Shown here: piece after piece, positions 1-11,546 of the stretch
Position numbering within the stretch: position 1 is the stretch's first letter
Layout of the letters: each line of letters opens with the position of its first letter
DNA from: Cycas panzhihuaensis
Lineage: Eukaryota; Cycadophyta
Assembly (NCBI GenBank): GCA_023213395.1
Contig: CM041465.1
Coordinates: forward strand, 58,659,741-58,723,740
Direction of reading: 5' to 3'
DNA: 64,000 nt
Notes under the pieces: model-generated
Databases searched by the model: none
The model's input: only the letters and a program-made list of their open reading frames with translations
Told to the model about the DNA's origin: nothing
Made by a program: the position numbers and the translations under genes

Positions 1-1079
1 AATAACACTCTCTCTCTTTCAAGGGAGGGATTTCCTTTGGATCAAAGTGTATAAGGTATTTTATTAATTATTTAATAGAAATAGAGTTAATCTTTCATTG
101 TTCTAACATATCCAAAAGCATCTATCATTAATTGAGACAACTTTGTAAAACATCTATTATTAACATACTAGTAGAAACAACTAAAGTTTCTCAATAATAA
201 AGAAGAGCTTACCTTTATCAATAGGTTGGGGAAGCACCTATCTCATGTCATAATGACTACGGTATATAGGAATTGCCTTAGGAAACATTGAGATTTCTAT
301 GGGCTCAGGGTTGGAAGAGGAAGGGAAGCCACTTGAGCTTGGGTGGTAACAAATACCTAAGCAATATCAAGCATTTAAATAATACATTTTTTCTTTATAT
401 TATATCATTGGGTAACTTCCTCCAACTTAGTATCTTTAGATTTTAGAGGAGATTAATGATATTCTTATTATGAAGTAGTGGTTTATTTAGGTCTCTTAGA
501 CTAGGTGTGTTGAGCCTTACCTTTATCTTTCTGAGCCTGTGACTCTTGATCAACATCGTGCTTAAGAAAGGGACCCTTACAGATTGGTTGCTCAATGTTG
601 GGCCTTCAAGTAGGTTGTACTAGTGGTGTCAAGATAGTTAGAGCTTGGGATATTAGGTCCAACACTGACCATCATCATGGGTATAATTATGATAGATAAT
701 ATACTACTTCTTCTTAATAGGTGGGGCATCTACCTTATTGCCTTTATATTGAGGAGGAGGATGTTAGTTAGCCTAATGAACTAGTTGGTGGCTTTATTAA
801 CTTTGAGGTTGTGGGCTTTATAGGTTAGCAGATATGGATGATAATTTAAGATCTCACAACTCCCACTAAAATAAATAAATAATGAAAGTAAGAAAATCCA
901 TGGTCTTACCAATAATGCTAACATAGGGTTTGGGCTTTTGAGGTTATGTAGGAGCCTCACACCTTAAGGCAAGTTTGGTAAGCTTCTTGATACCCACCTA
1001 TATCTCAATAGACCATAGGATAAAGTATTTAACCATTGTGCTCTTGCAAGTGGTACCACCTATTTTAAGCACTTCCATA
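1..1079. other. Unassigned repeat-derived DNA, probably gag 3' part
   Basis: No open coding frame of meaningful length. It lies downstream, in minus-strand sense, of the gypsy gag remnant at 1080-2620, so it is probably the eroded gag C-terminus and start of pol. I could not recognise a zinc knuckle or protease motif. TAG and TAA stops are dense in all frames. Inference from position only. Confidence 0.35.
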
Positions 1080-2620
1080 TATACCTCAAGATGAAGGTAT
1101 TAACAAAGATGTCCTACTTTAACTCTTTAAGTAATATGGCCTTAAGATAATGAAGAAGATAATGGAAGTACTTGATAAAATCTCTATTGAGTTAATTAAG
1201 TCCTTGTTCAGGAAAAAGAAAGGCCTTGGAACCACTCTCAAAGGGTTTATACATATTAAAATAACTAATGAAAATTGTTGGAAGGTATGAATAAAGTGTG
1301 GAGGTTAACGGTAGAACCATTCAAGAGCATCACTATAAAGTGATTATGGGAAGAGCTTTTTCATAATATGATCATAGGGATAATAATTAATATATGTCAT
1401 GGTAAAAGTCTTTACATGATCTATGGGGTCTTATTGAGAGGTCCCATTAGATTTAGAGACCTTGGACTAATAGGTTGGAAGATTAGTCCTATGTTCCTCG
1501 AGGAATATTGGACTAGTCTAATATCCTACATACAAGTATGCCCTAGGTGGGGCCAATGGATCCATGGGCTTAGGTTATGATTAATAAGATAATTAGCCTT
1601 AGACCCCACTATAATGGGGTTACCCCAACTGGTATGTTTTACATGATGGAATGAACTATGGGATTACCTCAACTAGTTATGGAGTTGTTACATGAGGAGT
1701 AGGTCCTCCATACCTAGGGTTCCCATAGGGATATGATTAGGTAAGAGGTGGTTAGGTAGATTGGATAGGAATTTATCATGCATTAGTGGAAGTAAGGAAT
1801 TCCCCTTTTCATAGGAGCCCCATAGGGAATGCCCATATTTAGAGGAGTAGGTATGAGGTAAAGTGATGGATGGAAAAGTGGGTTTTGACCTTTTAATGCC
1901 CTAAATAGAGAGGTGACCCTATATGGATGTAGAGGGTCTATATTATATACAAGATATAGTTAAGGCCCAACCTACCCCCATTATTAGGCTACATAACTAG
2001 GCAGAATATATGAAGTAGGACTATACCTAGCTATAACTTGTATGGGTCATAGGATAGGACCATGAATGCCTCTAACAATAGAAGGTTGGGGAACATAATA
2101 GAGTGTGAGCATAATACTAGGGTTTGCCTAATCCCTAGAAGGTTGAGAAATGGATGAGTGAAGTCCCAAAGCTAGCTAAATAGGTGGGATAAAATGGGGA
2201 GTTGGAATCAATTCTAATGTTGTAGAGATAGGGGATGGCATAATAATAGTAGATAACAAAGGAGGTGGATCAACTTCTATTGTTACCCCTTATTAAAATT
2301 GAGATATTAATGAAGATACAATTAGACCAACATTGGTGATGTTAAATATATAAGTGATGTAAGTAAGGTTAGAAGAGGATGGAGTAGAGCCTAAAGGGAG
2401 CCCACGAAAGCATGATTTCAATAAGGTAACAATCTTTGAGGGCTTCTTTAATATGTAGATAAGTTGAGGATCTAATAAGGGATCGATATGGGTAGTAAGT
2501 ATGAGTTGATGGCTCTAACAAAGGTAAGTTGTGTTGTGCTTCATAAGACCTAATAATATGTGTGGAAAATTCCATAAGGTTTTGGTAGGTCATGTCAAAC
2601 TTGGGTTGCAAGTGGGTCTT
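1080..2620 (-). pseudogene. gag: Ty3/gypsy gag remnant
   Basis: Read on the minus strand with stops ignored, this resembles a Ty3/gypsy capsid (gag) domain, the structural protein that packages retroelement RNA in cytoplasmic particles. Best stretch is about 1445 down to 1260: a DPIDHVKTF block, then a KLFP-SLYSDALEWFYR block, matching the family pattern of Asp-Pro-x-x-His, Leu-Phe-Pro-x-Ser-Leu and Ala-x-x-Trp-Phe. About 25 codons further on, a degenerate stretch sits where the 'DLxxxxQxxxEs' helix is expected. Before it (about 2300-1600) lies a Pro/Ser/Thr-rich segment, also usual in plant gypsy gag. The longest clean frame, 2611-2369 (80 codons), is not itself diagnostic. Stops are mostly TAG/TAA at expected Gln or Trp codons. 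No LTR, primer site or pol was identified for it. Very old; could be a Tat/Ogre-like or another gypsy clade. Confidence 0.55.
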
Positions 2621-3480
2621 GCCTATCCCAAAAGAACCATGTATAAGAAAGTCATATATTTCATTAATTAGTTATATCCATTGAGGCATTTGGGTAGTAA
2701 TGGGTATGACAGCCCAAGATGAATAAGGTTGCTTTGCCATTGAGGTATATATAATAGGCAAAAATTAAGGGGATATAAAGTGATATAGATCAAGGAGAGG
2801 TAGGCCTCACAACCTCTAAGAATATTAAGGTATACAAAGACTACTTTTGAGAAAAAAGGATAAGGTCTAAACAATAGGTTATACTCAACACCCTAGTAAG
2901 GGATAAAAGGATGAACAATACTCATGAGTCCTATAACATCTTGCAAGGCAAGATGCCCTAAAATAAAGACTAAGGAAGGGTAGAAGAGAGGAGGGCTAAT
3001 ATTATATCACTAATCCTAAATCGATAAGTCCCCAATGTGGTTGCTAGTAATGTAATTAACAAGGGGGAGGATCAATCAAACAACTCAATAAGGGACCTGG
3101 GGTAGGATGGACCCATATTGGAGAAGGGAGAGATAATTCTCACTAGTGGATAATATGTGTCACTTAGACATGAGACTATGAGAAAGGAAGGCTAAGGGAA
3201 TATAACATACATCTACGATGTAGTTATATACTCTTTTAGTTTACATGCAAACAACACCCAAATCAAATCTAAGTGTAAACCTAAGATCTCATGGGTTCAA
3301 AGACTTATAACAAGTGTTAATTCTCCATCCCTCTCGATCTTCCTAATCAAGAATGACTATGCAATATAGTATAACTTTCTTTTACCTTTTTTTGTTGATT
3401 TCCTAATTAATATTATATGCATGGAAAAGAGTAAGAGTAAACAACAAATGGTATACATATACAAGCAAATCAAAAGAAAC
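2621..3480. other. Non-coding, no recognisable feature
   Basis: This stretch would be the 5' leader side of the gag remnant. Short open frames on the minus strand (for example 2874-2668) have no family resemblance. I see no primer-binding site or LTR end in it. Confidence 0.4.
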
Positions 3481-3725
3481 CTTTTTCCTTTTCCCTTCTT
3501 TTCCTTTCTTTTTAGGGATAAATGAGAGGAAAAGGGAGTTCCTCTTACACTCCTTTCTCTCTTTCTTCCTTTTATAAAACAAATAAAATACAAGAAATCA
3601 TCCTACTTTATCTTCTTTCTTCCCTCTTTTTTTGGGGATAAAATAGGAAAAAGGAAGAGAACCTTTTTGTTTTCTTTTTTTAGATAAAGAGGAAAGGGGA
3701 AAAAAAGAGGGAGAGAAGGGGAGGT
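3481..3725. repeat. Polypyrimidine/polypurine degenerate tandem repeat
   Basis: Three diverged units, near 3481-3545, 3601-3655 and 3660-3722. Each is a C/T-only tract, then a short AG(GG)ATAAA-like core, then a G/A-only tract, so each unit can fold on itself and the strand composition switches within it. Such blocks occur in LTR-retrotransposon leaders and untranslated regions. Origin not determined. Confidence 0.55.
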
Positions 3726-3827
3726 GTGCTTAGTATGCATCTTAGACAACTGTATTCTTTCCCCTTAACCTTGGTTCCACATGTACTAAGCTCACCAAGT
3801 GAAATCAAGACACCACATAAGGGAGCA

Positions 3828-4250
3828 TATGCAATATAATGGAAATCTATGCAAAATTTGGTAGTATTTTTGCTTATCGAACCATGCTATGCTAGAAAGA
3901 AAATGTTATAAATTTGAAAAATATTATTAGAAATTAATTTACATATAAAACTTAAAAGGTAATAACTTTTGGGTCTTTACAAAAAAATTCTAGTAGAGTC
4001 TCCCCTATGCTATAGGCACCTTTTAATAATAATTGAGTAGTATGTATAATATAACATGACTCTATATAACATATGGCAGTATTTCTACTTGACAAATTAA
4101 GTTATGCTAGAAAAAAGTTTGTTTAAAACTTTAAAATAATAAGAAAATCAATTCAAAATATGCCTAAAATAATATTACTTAGAAGGTTGATGGAAAAAGT
4201 TTAGCAAAATTTTCCTTGCCCTATAGACACTTTCTATCATTAAAAATAAA
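3828..4250. repeat. Diverged ~235-bp direct repeat pair
   Basis: Two head-to-tail copies start near 3830 and 4068. Both begin with a (T/A)GG(T/C)AGTATTT block, continue with a TATGCTAGAAA(G/A)A block, and end with an A-rich segment followed by CCCTATG/AGAC-like and CACTTT blocks. A third, weaker trace may lie at 4660-4740. Period judged by eye. Confidence 0.5.
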
Positions 4251-5035
4251 GAAAAGAAGATGAATCTCCTAGCTTGATGCTCTTACTACCTGCAATCAAA
4301 AGGTCTTTGTATACGTCCTCCACCTACCAAGTTAATGCTTAAAGAAGAGCAAAAATATATACGTATATATGCAAATATAATAAAGAAACAAATAGCAATA
4401 TTTAAGTAAACTAAACCATTTTTAAAATAAAATACTAAAAAATATAAGGTGAGCCTAAAAAATGGTAGACTTGCCACTATCCAAGGGCCCCACAATACCA
4501 ACAACTTCCTCTAAAAAGCTCATTAAGAACCTTCTAAAAGTAGGAAGATGGTATAAAAAATGATTAAGTAGGAGGAAACTAAGTAACAGTAATAGAAAAT
4601 TACTTAAGTGGTTGAAATATGAGATGGCTTACAAGCTTACAATCAATAATAAAAGTAAAAGAATATCTTTTACAAATTTTTTAGTAATATTTTGATAGCA
4701 TTTCAATACAAAAATTTTCCTCCCTTCCTTATAGAAAATGAGGGGTATAAATAGACTCACCAAAGGGGTCCCTTAGTGGATTTAGAATCCATGGTTTTAA
4801 TGAAGCCATGAGCAAAATCCATGGACTCATGACTCATGGGTTTGGAATAGATGCAATGTCTAATATAAATAGGTTAAAGCTTTGATGTAAAACCATAGAT
4901 CAGTAGACTATTTTTAGGGACCAATAAGAGGCAAAGGACTTACAACAATAACTCTAAGTGCTCCTTATTATAAGGCATTATAAATTCTAACAACTTAAAG
5001 AGTAAAATAATATGATTTTTTAAGAGGCATTCCAT

Positions 5036-5135
5036 CCATGATTTTGCAATGGTGCGAATATGCACTATTATATTTTTATAATGGTGTAGTCTATCTTGTC
5101 ATAATTTTACAATGGTGTGCTTTTGCATCATTATA
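5036..5135. repeat. Three-unit ~31-bp tandem repeat
   Basis: Three consecutive units near 5039, 5071 and 5102 share ATTTT(A/G)CAATGGTGTG-like cores. An inverted half-copy (CATTGTAAAAAT) follows at about 5200, so a stem could form. The units are not identical and spacing is uninterrupted, unlike a CRISPR array. Confidence 0.5.
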
Positions 5136-5699
5136 AAAACTCAGTGAGGTAGAGGTGCCCTATGTGAAAATTTAGAATATGTCACTTCTACATCATTGTA
5201 AAAATACAATGGGGCATAACCATCCTATTCTAAAATCAAAATGGGGTAATCAATAGGTAATTGGGTACAATATATAACTCTAAAAGAAGCACATGAGAAA
5301 ATAAAGCTAGAATAATATTGATGAGTGATAATAAAGGTAACTAGTAGGCATAAATAGGGTTTAAGGTACTTTTAGAGGGATTAAAAGGAGAGTACCCTTT
5401 ATATATATAACCAAGATAGATAATTAATAAAATTCCACTAATCAAAGTCATAATCATCATCATCTAACATACACACACATATCACTAAGCCACAAACACA
5501 CCCAAGTAGTATATATATAATATTAAAAATCAAATTGAGATAAAAAAGTAATAGGTGTATACCTATCTTACCTATGTAGCTTATGGATGTTGAATTCTTA
5601 AATGGTGGGAAATAGTTGCTTCACTTGCTAAGAATTTACCTAAGTAGTATTTTAAAACCATAGTAAAAGCGTAGTTACCTAAGACTTAAGAGAAGAAAA

Positions 5700-7287
5700 A
5701 GTTGAGGATGAGACCTGATATGATCAACTTTACTTTCATGTTAGATATTCTTAATATTGATGATCCTTTAAGTTTTGAGGAGGCTTATTAAGAGAAAAAG
5801 TAGAGAATAATAACAAATATTGAAATCCATATTGTGGACTAAAATAAAGATTTGGACTTAGTTGGATTGGTATTAGGCAAGTAGATAATTAGTTGTAAAT
5901 GGATCTATAATTCCAAATCTAAATTTGATATCTTAGTTGATAAATACAAAGCTAGGCTTATAGGGAAATACTTCAAGTAAATAGAAGGAATTGGTTATTA
6001 AAATGAATTCTCTCTAATAACAAAAATAGTGATGATTAACCTAATATTGATAATAATAGCTCAATTCAAATAGTAGTTATACTAGCTTAATGTCAATAGT
6101 TCCTTCCTAAATGAAGATCTTATGAAGTTTATATGGAAGCCACCTGGGTATATTGTAAAAGGCAAAGAATTCCTTATGTTCCACTTGAAAAAGTTTTGTA
6201 TGGATTAGTGTAGGATTTAAGAGCTTATTATTCTTAAATCAATTAATATTTTCTATAGAAAGGGTTTGGGAGGCTACTAGTTGATATAAGCTTATGTATC
6301 AATGTTGAAGGTAAATAGTTAGTCATCTTTGTGGTTTTGTATATGGATGATCTTGTGATCATAGGTGGTGATACTTCAAAAGGTTAAATACCTAAAGGAT
6401 GATCTCTAGAGGACTTTTGAGATGATACATTTAGGGTTATTCTATTATTTTTTGGGAGTAGAAGTCTAGTAGAAGGTTGTAAAAGCCAACATTTTAGAAG
6501 CCAAATATATATAGGAGAAAAAAAAATTCATAATGGAGAACTATAAACCTACTCCAATCCTCATGAAGATAGGTTTAAAATTATTAGTTTAGGATTATAG
6601 GGATTAAATAGATAACACTATATATAGGTACCTTATTGGTAGCCTAATTTACTTGATTATATTTAGGATTGATATGTTATTTATAGTTGGTATGATACTA
6701 AAGTTCAAATAAAGCCACTAGAAATATACAAAGAGAATCCTTAGATATTTGTAGGGAACTTTACACTATGGATTAGAGTTTAGCCATAACAATAATTTTA
6801 GGCTAGAAGAGTATTTAGATTTTAACTAAGCTAGATATGTTAATATCAAAAGGTCTATTTTAAGTTATTATTTCAATTTGGGTTCTATTGTTATCACTTG
6901 TAGTAGTAAGAAGTAGTCTAATATTATATTGTCTTCTACTAAAGTAGAGTACAAATATTTAATTATAGTAACTTATGAGGCCATCTAGTTGAGATAGGTC
7001 CTTAGTTATTTGAGACTTTATCAAGATGATGTGACTACCTTGTCTTGTGCCAATTGGAGTATATTGAATATTGCCAAGAATCTAATCTTTTATGTTTGCA
7101 CTACACATATTAAGTTGCATCACAATTTCATTTGGGAGCAAGTTCAGAATGGAGACATTAAACTCTTATATAATCTTACTAAAGAGCAACATTAGATATC
7201 TTCACCAAATATTTGGTTAAGTATGAATTTAAAAAACTCAAATTTTATATTGGTATCAAATCCACTGCTATAAACATTAAGGGGAAG
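5700..7287 (+). pseudogene. pol: Ty1/copia reverse transcriptase-RNase H remnant
   Basis: The plus strand reads as the C-terminal half of a copia polyprotein with about one stop per 15-25 codons. Blocks in order: RT N-terminus near 5860-6010 with CKWIYNSKSKFD and DKYKARLIGK; the LNVNSSFL block near 6090; KPPGYI near 6135; the catalytic YMDD box at 6340-6351, intact; RNase H C-terminus at 7040-7190 with an NIAKNLIFY-TTHIKLHHNFIWE block. Copia RT copies element RNA into DNA and RNase H removes the RNA template. The region ends at a polypurine tract (7275-7287, AAGGGGAAG) followed by TG, the expected LTR start. Nearly all stops are TAG or TAA at Gln or Trp positions. Gag, protease and integrase are not visible upstream. 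Certainly non-functional. Confidence 0.8.
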
Positions 7288-7594
7288 TGTTATAATTAAT
7301 GTTTATACTACCAAGGCAACCACCTTGTCTTGTTATAATAAGAGTACATTAAATATTGCCAAGAGTCTAGTGTTCCATACTTGTACTAAACACATTAAGA
7401 TGCATTACTATTTCATCTAAGAGTAAAATTTAATATGGAGAGGTTAAACTATTGTATAATTTTATTCAAGAGCAAATGATGGATATCTTCATCAAACACT
7501 TAGCTAAGGACAAATTTAAAAAATTTGGATTTTGTATTGGTATCAAATCCACTTATATAAACATTAAAGGGGAGTGTTAAAATTAATATTTATA
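7034..7594 (+). repeat. ~287-bp tandem duplication of RNase H tail, PPT and LTR start
   Basis: The segment from the end of RNase H through the polypurine tract into the first ~20 bp of the LTR occurs twice head-to-tail (about 7034-7305 and 7320-7594). Matching landmarks (ACCTTGTCTTG at 7037 and 7322; the G-rich tract at 7281 and 7569) are 285-288 bp apart. The second copy keeps the RNase H block in a better state (SLVFHTCTKHIKMHYYFI) than the first. The copies differ at many positions, so the event is old. Confidence 0.75.
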
Positions 7595-7865
7595 ATGTTT
7601 GGGTTATAGGTCCTAGTAAGCTTATTGAGCTATGAGAATAATTAGTGAGTCATAGGGTCATCATTAATTCAATGAAAAATGTCATGGTAGTTACAAGTCA
7701 TTCATGGACCACTATTAATCCCACTTATAACTATATAGTGGCTTATATATTATTAAAGCATTCTAAATAAATAAAAAGATTTGAGAATAGACCAATTCTA
7801 TTAGATAAACTCTATGTTCATAATTCATATTTGGTTCATTTTGTTCTTAGTTTCAAACTCATATA
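7575..7865 (+). repeat. Probable 3' LTR of the plus-strand copia remnant
   Basis: Begins TGTTAAAATTAATA directly after the second polypurine tract (7565-7574). A TATATA-type box is near 7745-7755. The 3' end is uncertain: homology to the minus-strand gag starts by about 7870. No matching 5' LTR was found. Confidence 0.5.
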
Positions 7866-7869
7866 AATG

Positions 7870-8649
7870 ACCCATCTTATCATAGTAAAAGCATTTAGGT
7901 TTTTATGGTCACTTGGAATTTTTAAGCCTCTCCTTCTAAATATTATATTCAAAGGAATTATTCTTCTTAGGACTAAAATGCTTCTTTCCCTTTAATTTGG
8001 TTGGCAATACTCTAGACATCTCCTTGCTTAAGCCCTTTAGCTTTTACTCATGCTTAAATAGTAATGATTCCAAGGAACTGAAGGTCATAATGGGCACCTT
8101 GTCTTCTAGTGCAGGGTGGTGGTGAAGTTCTTATAAGTCATTGGCAAAGTCCTTAAAATAAAAGGCAATTATCTTGATTTTATATATGGTCTCTTCAATG
8201 GTGATCAACTAGTCCTAAATGTATTTAACTTGCTATAGATGCTCTATTATTATTCCTATAAGCTTTAGGTTATACAACTAATTTCTCAACCTTAGGGATC
8301 TCTCATCATCTTTATTCTCAAATAAGTTGGTGATAATATCCTATATTTTCATAGGGGTAGTGGCACCTTTGATGTTTATAATAAGGCTACTACTAATTGA
8401 TAGACCAAATAAGCCAAAAGTAATTATTTTTTTTGTTTCATACTCTGCCTTAAAATATATATAATCTTTAAATTTAGTTATAAAATTAATAATTTTTGCA
8501 ACAATTTTACCCATTACTAAATTATCCACATACTTCAACAAATCATTGAAAATGAGGAAGTTGTATATCTAATGTTTTCAGACAATGTAATTTTTAGAAC
8601 CATTGAGTTTTTCTATGGAAGATCCTATTATTCCAGTCCCACTTACCAT
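7870..8649 (-). pseudogene. gag: Ty1/copia gag remnant (UBN2-type)
   Basis: Minus-strand reading from an ATG at 8649-8647 starts MVSGTGIIGSSIEKLNGSKNY, the usual start of plant copia gag ('...KLNGxNYxxW'). It continues through the clean stretch 8541-8341 (LLKYVDNLV onward) and ends with a zinc-knuckle-like KCFYYDKMGH block near 7900. This is the capsid/nucleocapsid region that coats element RNA. Stops and at least one frameshift interrupt it. Downstream protease and pol are absent because the plus-strand copia LTR abuts at about 7865. Upstream are a leader (8650-10005), primer site and 5' LTR in the same orientation, so this is the 5' part of a truncated element. Confidence 0.65.
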
Positions 8650-9990
8650 TTTTTAAAATTGTATCCTATTGGGCTAGAGCTTGACCTATAATCTAAAACT
8701 AATCAAAGATAGTTTTTCTTGTAACCCCACAAAATAATAAAGAATGATAAAAATTTAGTATGATTGCTCCACCATATCTTTGGTCTATATGTAAGTATTT
8801 AGAATCATCTTGAAGACTTCCTCGATTTACATACAAGTAGCTAGAATCAATAGTAAAAAATATAATGTTTAGTTTACATTAGTCACGGGGAATTGGTTTA
8901 TGTGACCATTACAAAACGAAAGAGGGTTAAATTATGTATGGCACTATGCTTTTAGATTCTTTATCAGGTTATCGAATAAGTAGAAAAATTTTACCAAATA
9001 AGAATTCAACTTAGCATATGCTTTGTAAAGGTAAATATTTGGTAAAAGTTTTCTATAGTTATGAATTCTCTCAGTTTTTTTGTAATTTTCACATTGATTC
9101 TTTGTTTTTTAATCTAATTTCATTAATTAGGTAAGCTTGACTATGCCATCCACCCATGTTCTCATATTTTGTAGTGTTATTTAATGAGTGTTTAACTAGA
9201 TTCAATGTTCTTTATTGGACATTTAACCATTCGAGCCTTCAATGTCTATATTTGATTCTACTTGGTATTTAATTGGTGACATTCAATGTTCCTACTCTAT
9301 TTTAATATTCATTATCTTTATGTGTTTTAATGGCATCTATGTCATATATGGGTTTTTTAAATATTTATGCATTTATTCATTATTTGAACCATGACATATC
9401 ATGTTCTATGTTGGTTCTCTATTGTCCTCATAATAATGTGCTTTAGCATTTGGCAAGTTTTCTCTTATTCTCCCATGAGCTAACTCCCATTTCAAACCAA
9501 CAATCCTTTAATTTTAAACTTTAGCTATCAACCAATCTATAAACAAACACAAACTTGCACTTAATATTTTAAAATAAGAAGTCCCTCATACTTCCTTATA
9601 GTAGCATTATACCAAAATTTTTAGTGGCTTCCTCTTAAGACTTGCTACAACATAATCAAGGTAGTTTACAACCTTGGAGATATCCACACTCTTGGCCATA
9701 TATAAATTTGGCACACCAACTGAAAAATAGATTTGTTCAAACATACCCTAGCCTTAACACCATCCTATTAGTGGATCTTTTCTTATTAACCCCTACTCAT
9801 AATGATAGATGTAAAACCATAGATATTTAACTAAGCACTACATTCTATTTTATGCAAGTTTTGTAAAATTTATAATATAAGCTACAATTCCAATACCATT
9901 CCAATTCTTTAATAGAAATTTAAAAAACTAGACAGAAAATTAATTTGAGTCTCAAAATTTTAAAATCATAACTAAGCTCTCATACTTGAA
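8650..9990 (-). other. Leader of the truncated minus-strand copia element
   Basis: The non-coding stretch between the gag start and the primer-binding site, about 1.3 kb. A plus-strand frame at 9642-9830 (62 codons) has no family resemblance and is probably fortuitous. An imperfect inverted repeat around 8995-9045 (CCAAATAAGAATTC against AAATATTTGG) is visible. Nothing else is recognisable. Confidence 0.4.
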
Positions 9991-10005
9991 CCAACTCTAA
10001 TACCA
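9991..10005 (-). other. Primer-binding site (initiator tRNA-Met type)
   Basis: On the minus strand it reads TGGTATTAGAGTTGG directly after the LTR, one C-to-T change from the TGGTATCAGAG core complementary to the 3' end of plant initiator tRNA-Met. It sets the element orientation. Confidence 0.7.
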
Positions 10006-10300
10006 TGTTGGCATTCAAACCAAGATCATATAATGAAAAATATAAAAATAAGTACGCTCAATGGAAATTGGTTTCAAAGGATAATCACATTCATCTTTCA
10101 TTAATTTACAAAATATTAAGTATAATTATATATACTATAAAAGAATGTAAATGACATACAAGTAAAGTTGACATGTATGTGGATGGATGAGTAATCCTCA
10201 TGATTCATCACTCACACAGTAATAAAAACTGCTAATAATATAATACGCAAAAAGGAGAGGCTCATAAAGTTAAGTTATAATCCTAGATATAGCATAAACA
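10006..10300 (-). repeat. 5' LTR of the truncated minus-strand copia element
   Basis: Starts (plus-strand view) TGTTGGCATTC next to the primer site. A TATAATTATATATACTATAA block near 10120-10140 could hold the promoter. The distal end is placed at ...ATAAACA (10300) by the TGTT...AACA rule only; no target duplication was confirmed. Confidence 0.5.
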
Positions 10301-11541
10301 TTAATTATTCTAATAGATTGAGACCCTTTCTTCATTTCTTAAATTTAGGATAAAGAAGAGGTAAGTAGACCTTGATTGAGCATATTTCTTTACTTCTTAA
10401 GTTTAAGGGTAGTTTGTTACTATAAAAGAGAGAAAGAAAGATCTCCCTCGATCTAAATCAAATTAGGTAGATTTAGTATATAAATTAGATATGATATAAA
10501 TATTCACCCTACCTTAGCTAGCCTTAATTTTAATTTAGAAGAAAAACATCGAGATCTAAACTATAATATTTATTATCAACTCTATTGTATTACTCTTATT
10601 TTAATTTGTCTTAGATGAATGTGGTTCTTGATCTTAAGAAAGACATATTCAATAACCATAGTGATTAGCACCTTTTGTTTTTAGAAGGAATAAATATACT
10701 CAATCAAGATGTCCAAGATAAGGAGTGTTTTAGTGACTTGAAAAACTGTTGTCATTTACCAAAAAAAAGTATATGAATAAAACCTTTCTCCTCACCATCT
10801 AGCATTGATTAGATTGCCTATTTATTTGGTTCATGCATTTTATTATTTGATGGCTTGTATCTATTTCTTGGTGCTAGTCGAAAGAGAAAGGATACTTTAC
10901 ACCAAGAGCTTGTTAATTAGTGTTTGAGACCATAAAAGCCAAAAAATATTGTCGAATGTTTACGAGAAGATGATTTTAATGACAAAGTTGGAAAAGAATA
11001 AGGAAAATTTCCAAACTATAAGTTAGAAACTACCCTTGGTTGAAATTTTATTTAATTCAAATTAAACTAGGTTTGTGAATCACCATGAAGAAAGGAATGG
11101 AGCATATGACTATACGGTAAGATTTGTTGGCTCAATGGACTGAGGAAAAATAAAAGGAGCATGTCTCCAAAATCTGTGTGGTGTGGGTTAGAAAGATTGA
11201 TGATTGCAGGTTTTTAAAATTTCAAAAAAAATTATGCACTCACCATTCCTAAGGACCTTTGTGAAATAGTCAATAAGATTAATGCCCAAAGTATTGAAAC
11301 ATGGTATTAGGAGAAGTAATATTTTAAAGTAAATAAGTTAATGAAGAAACCTAGTAAGCATCGAGATTAAGCATAAGTCATGTAATAATTACAAAATAAA
11401 ACCATAATATCGATATAGAAGTTGGAGCATTAGAGTCAAAACTTGAGATCTAAGAAGTTAATATTAAAAGTAAAGATAAAATGCCTAGTAGGTACAAAAA
11501 ATATATGTAATCAAGAATTAAAATGGGTTGAAAGGTATAAT
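10301..11541. other. Unassigned DNA left of the nested copia pair
   Basis: Plus-strand reading gives short unrecognised stretches (for example 11085-11240, with stops). No match to copia or gypsy domains that I can name. It is the left flank of the insertion at 11547-19184, so it should continue at 19190. Purine-rich AGAGAGAAAGAAAG at 10425-10440. Confidence 0.35.
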
Positions 11542-11546
11542 CTTAG

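Larger units (their letters stand above)
3726..5690. other. AT-rich non-coding DNA with internal repeats
   Basis: No coding frame is supported. It holds a diverged direct repeat pair (3828-4250) and a short tandem array (5036-5135), listed separately, and a TATAAATA-like box near 4746. The repeat content suggests LTR or leader sequence of an old element, perhaps the gypsy whose gag lies at 1080-2620, but no TG...CA ends with a target duplication were found. Confidence 0.4.

Noticed and set aside
3357-3593. Lys/Arg-rich minus-strand frame of 78 codons
   Set aside because: Composition follows the polypyrimidine tract; no start context or homology.
5036-5135. Possible CRISPR-like repeat array
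   Set aside because: Units are imperfect, contiguous without spacers, and the window is plant retroelement DNA.
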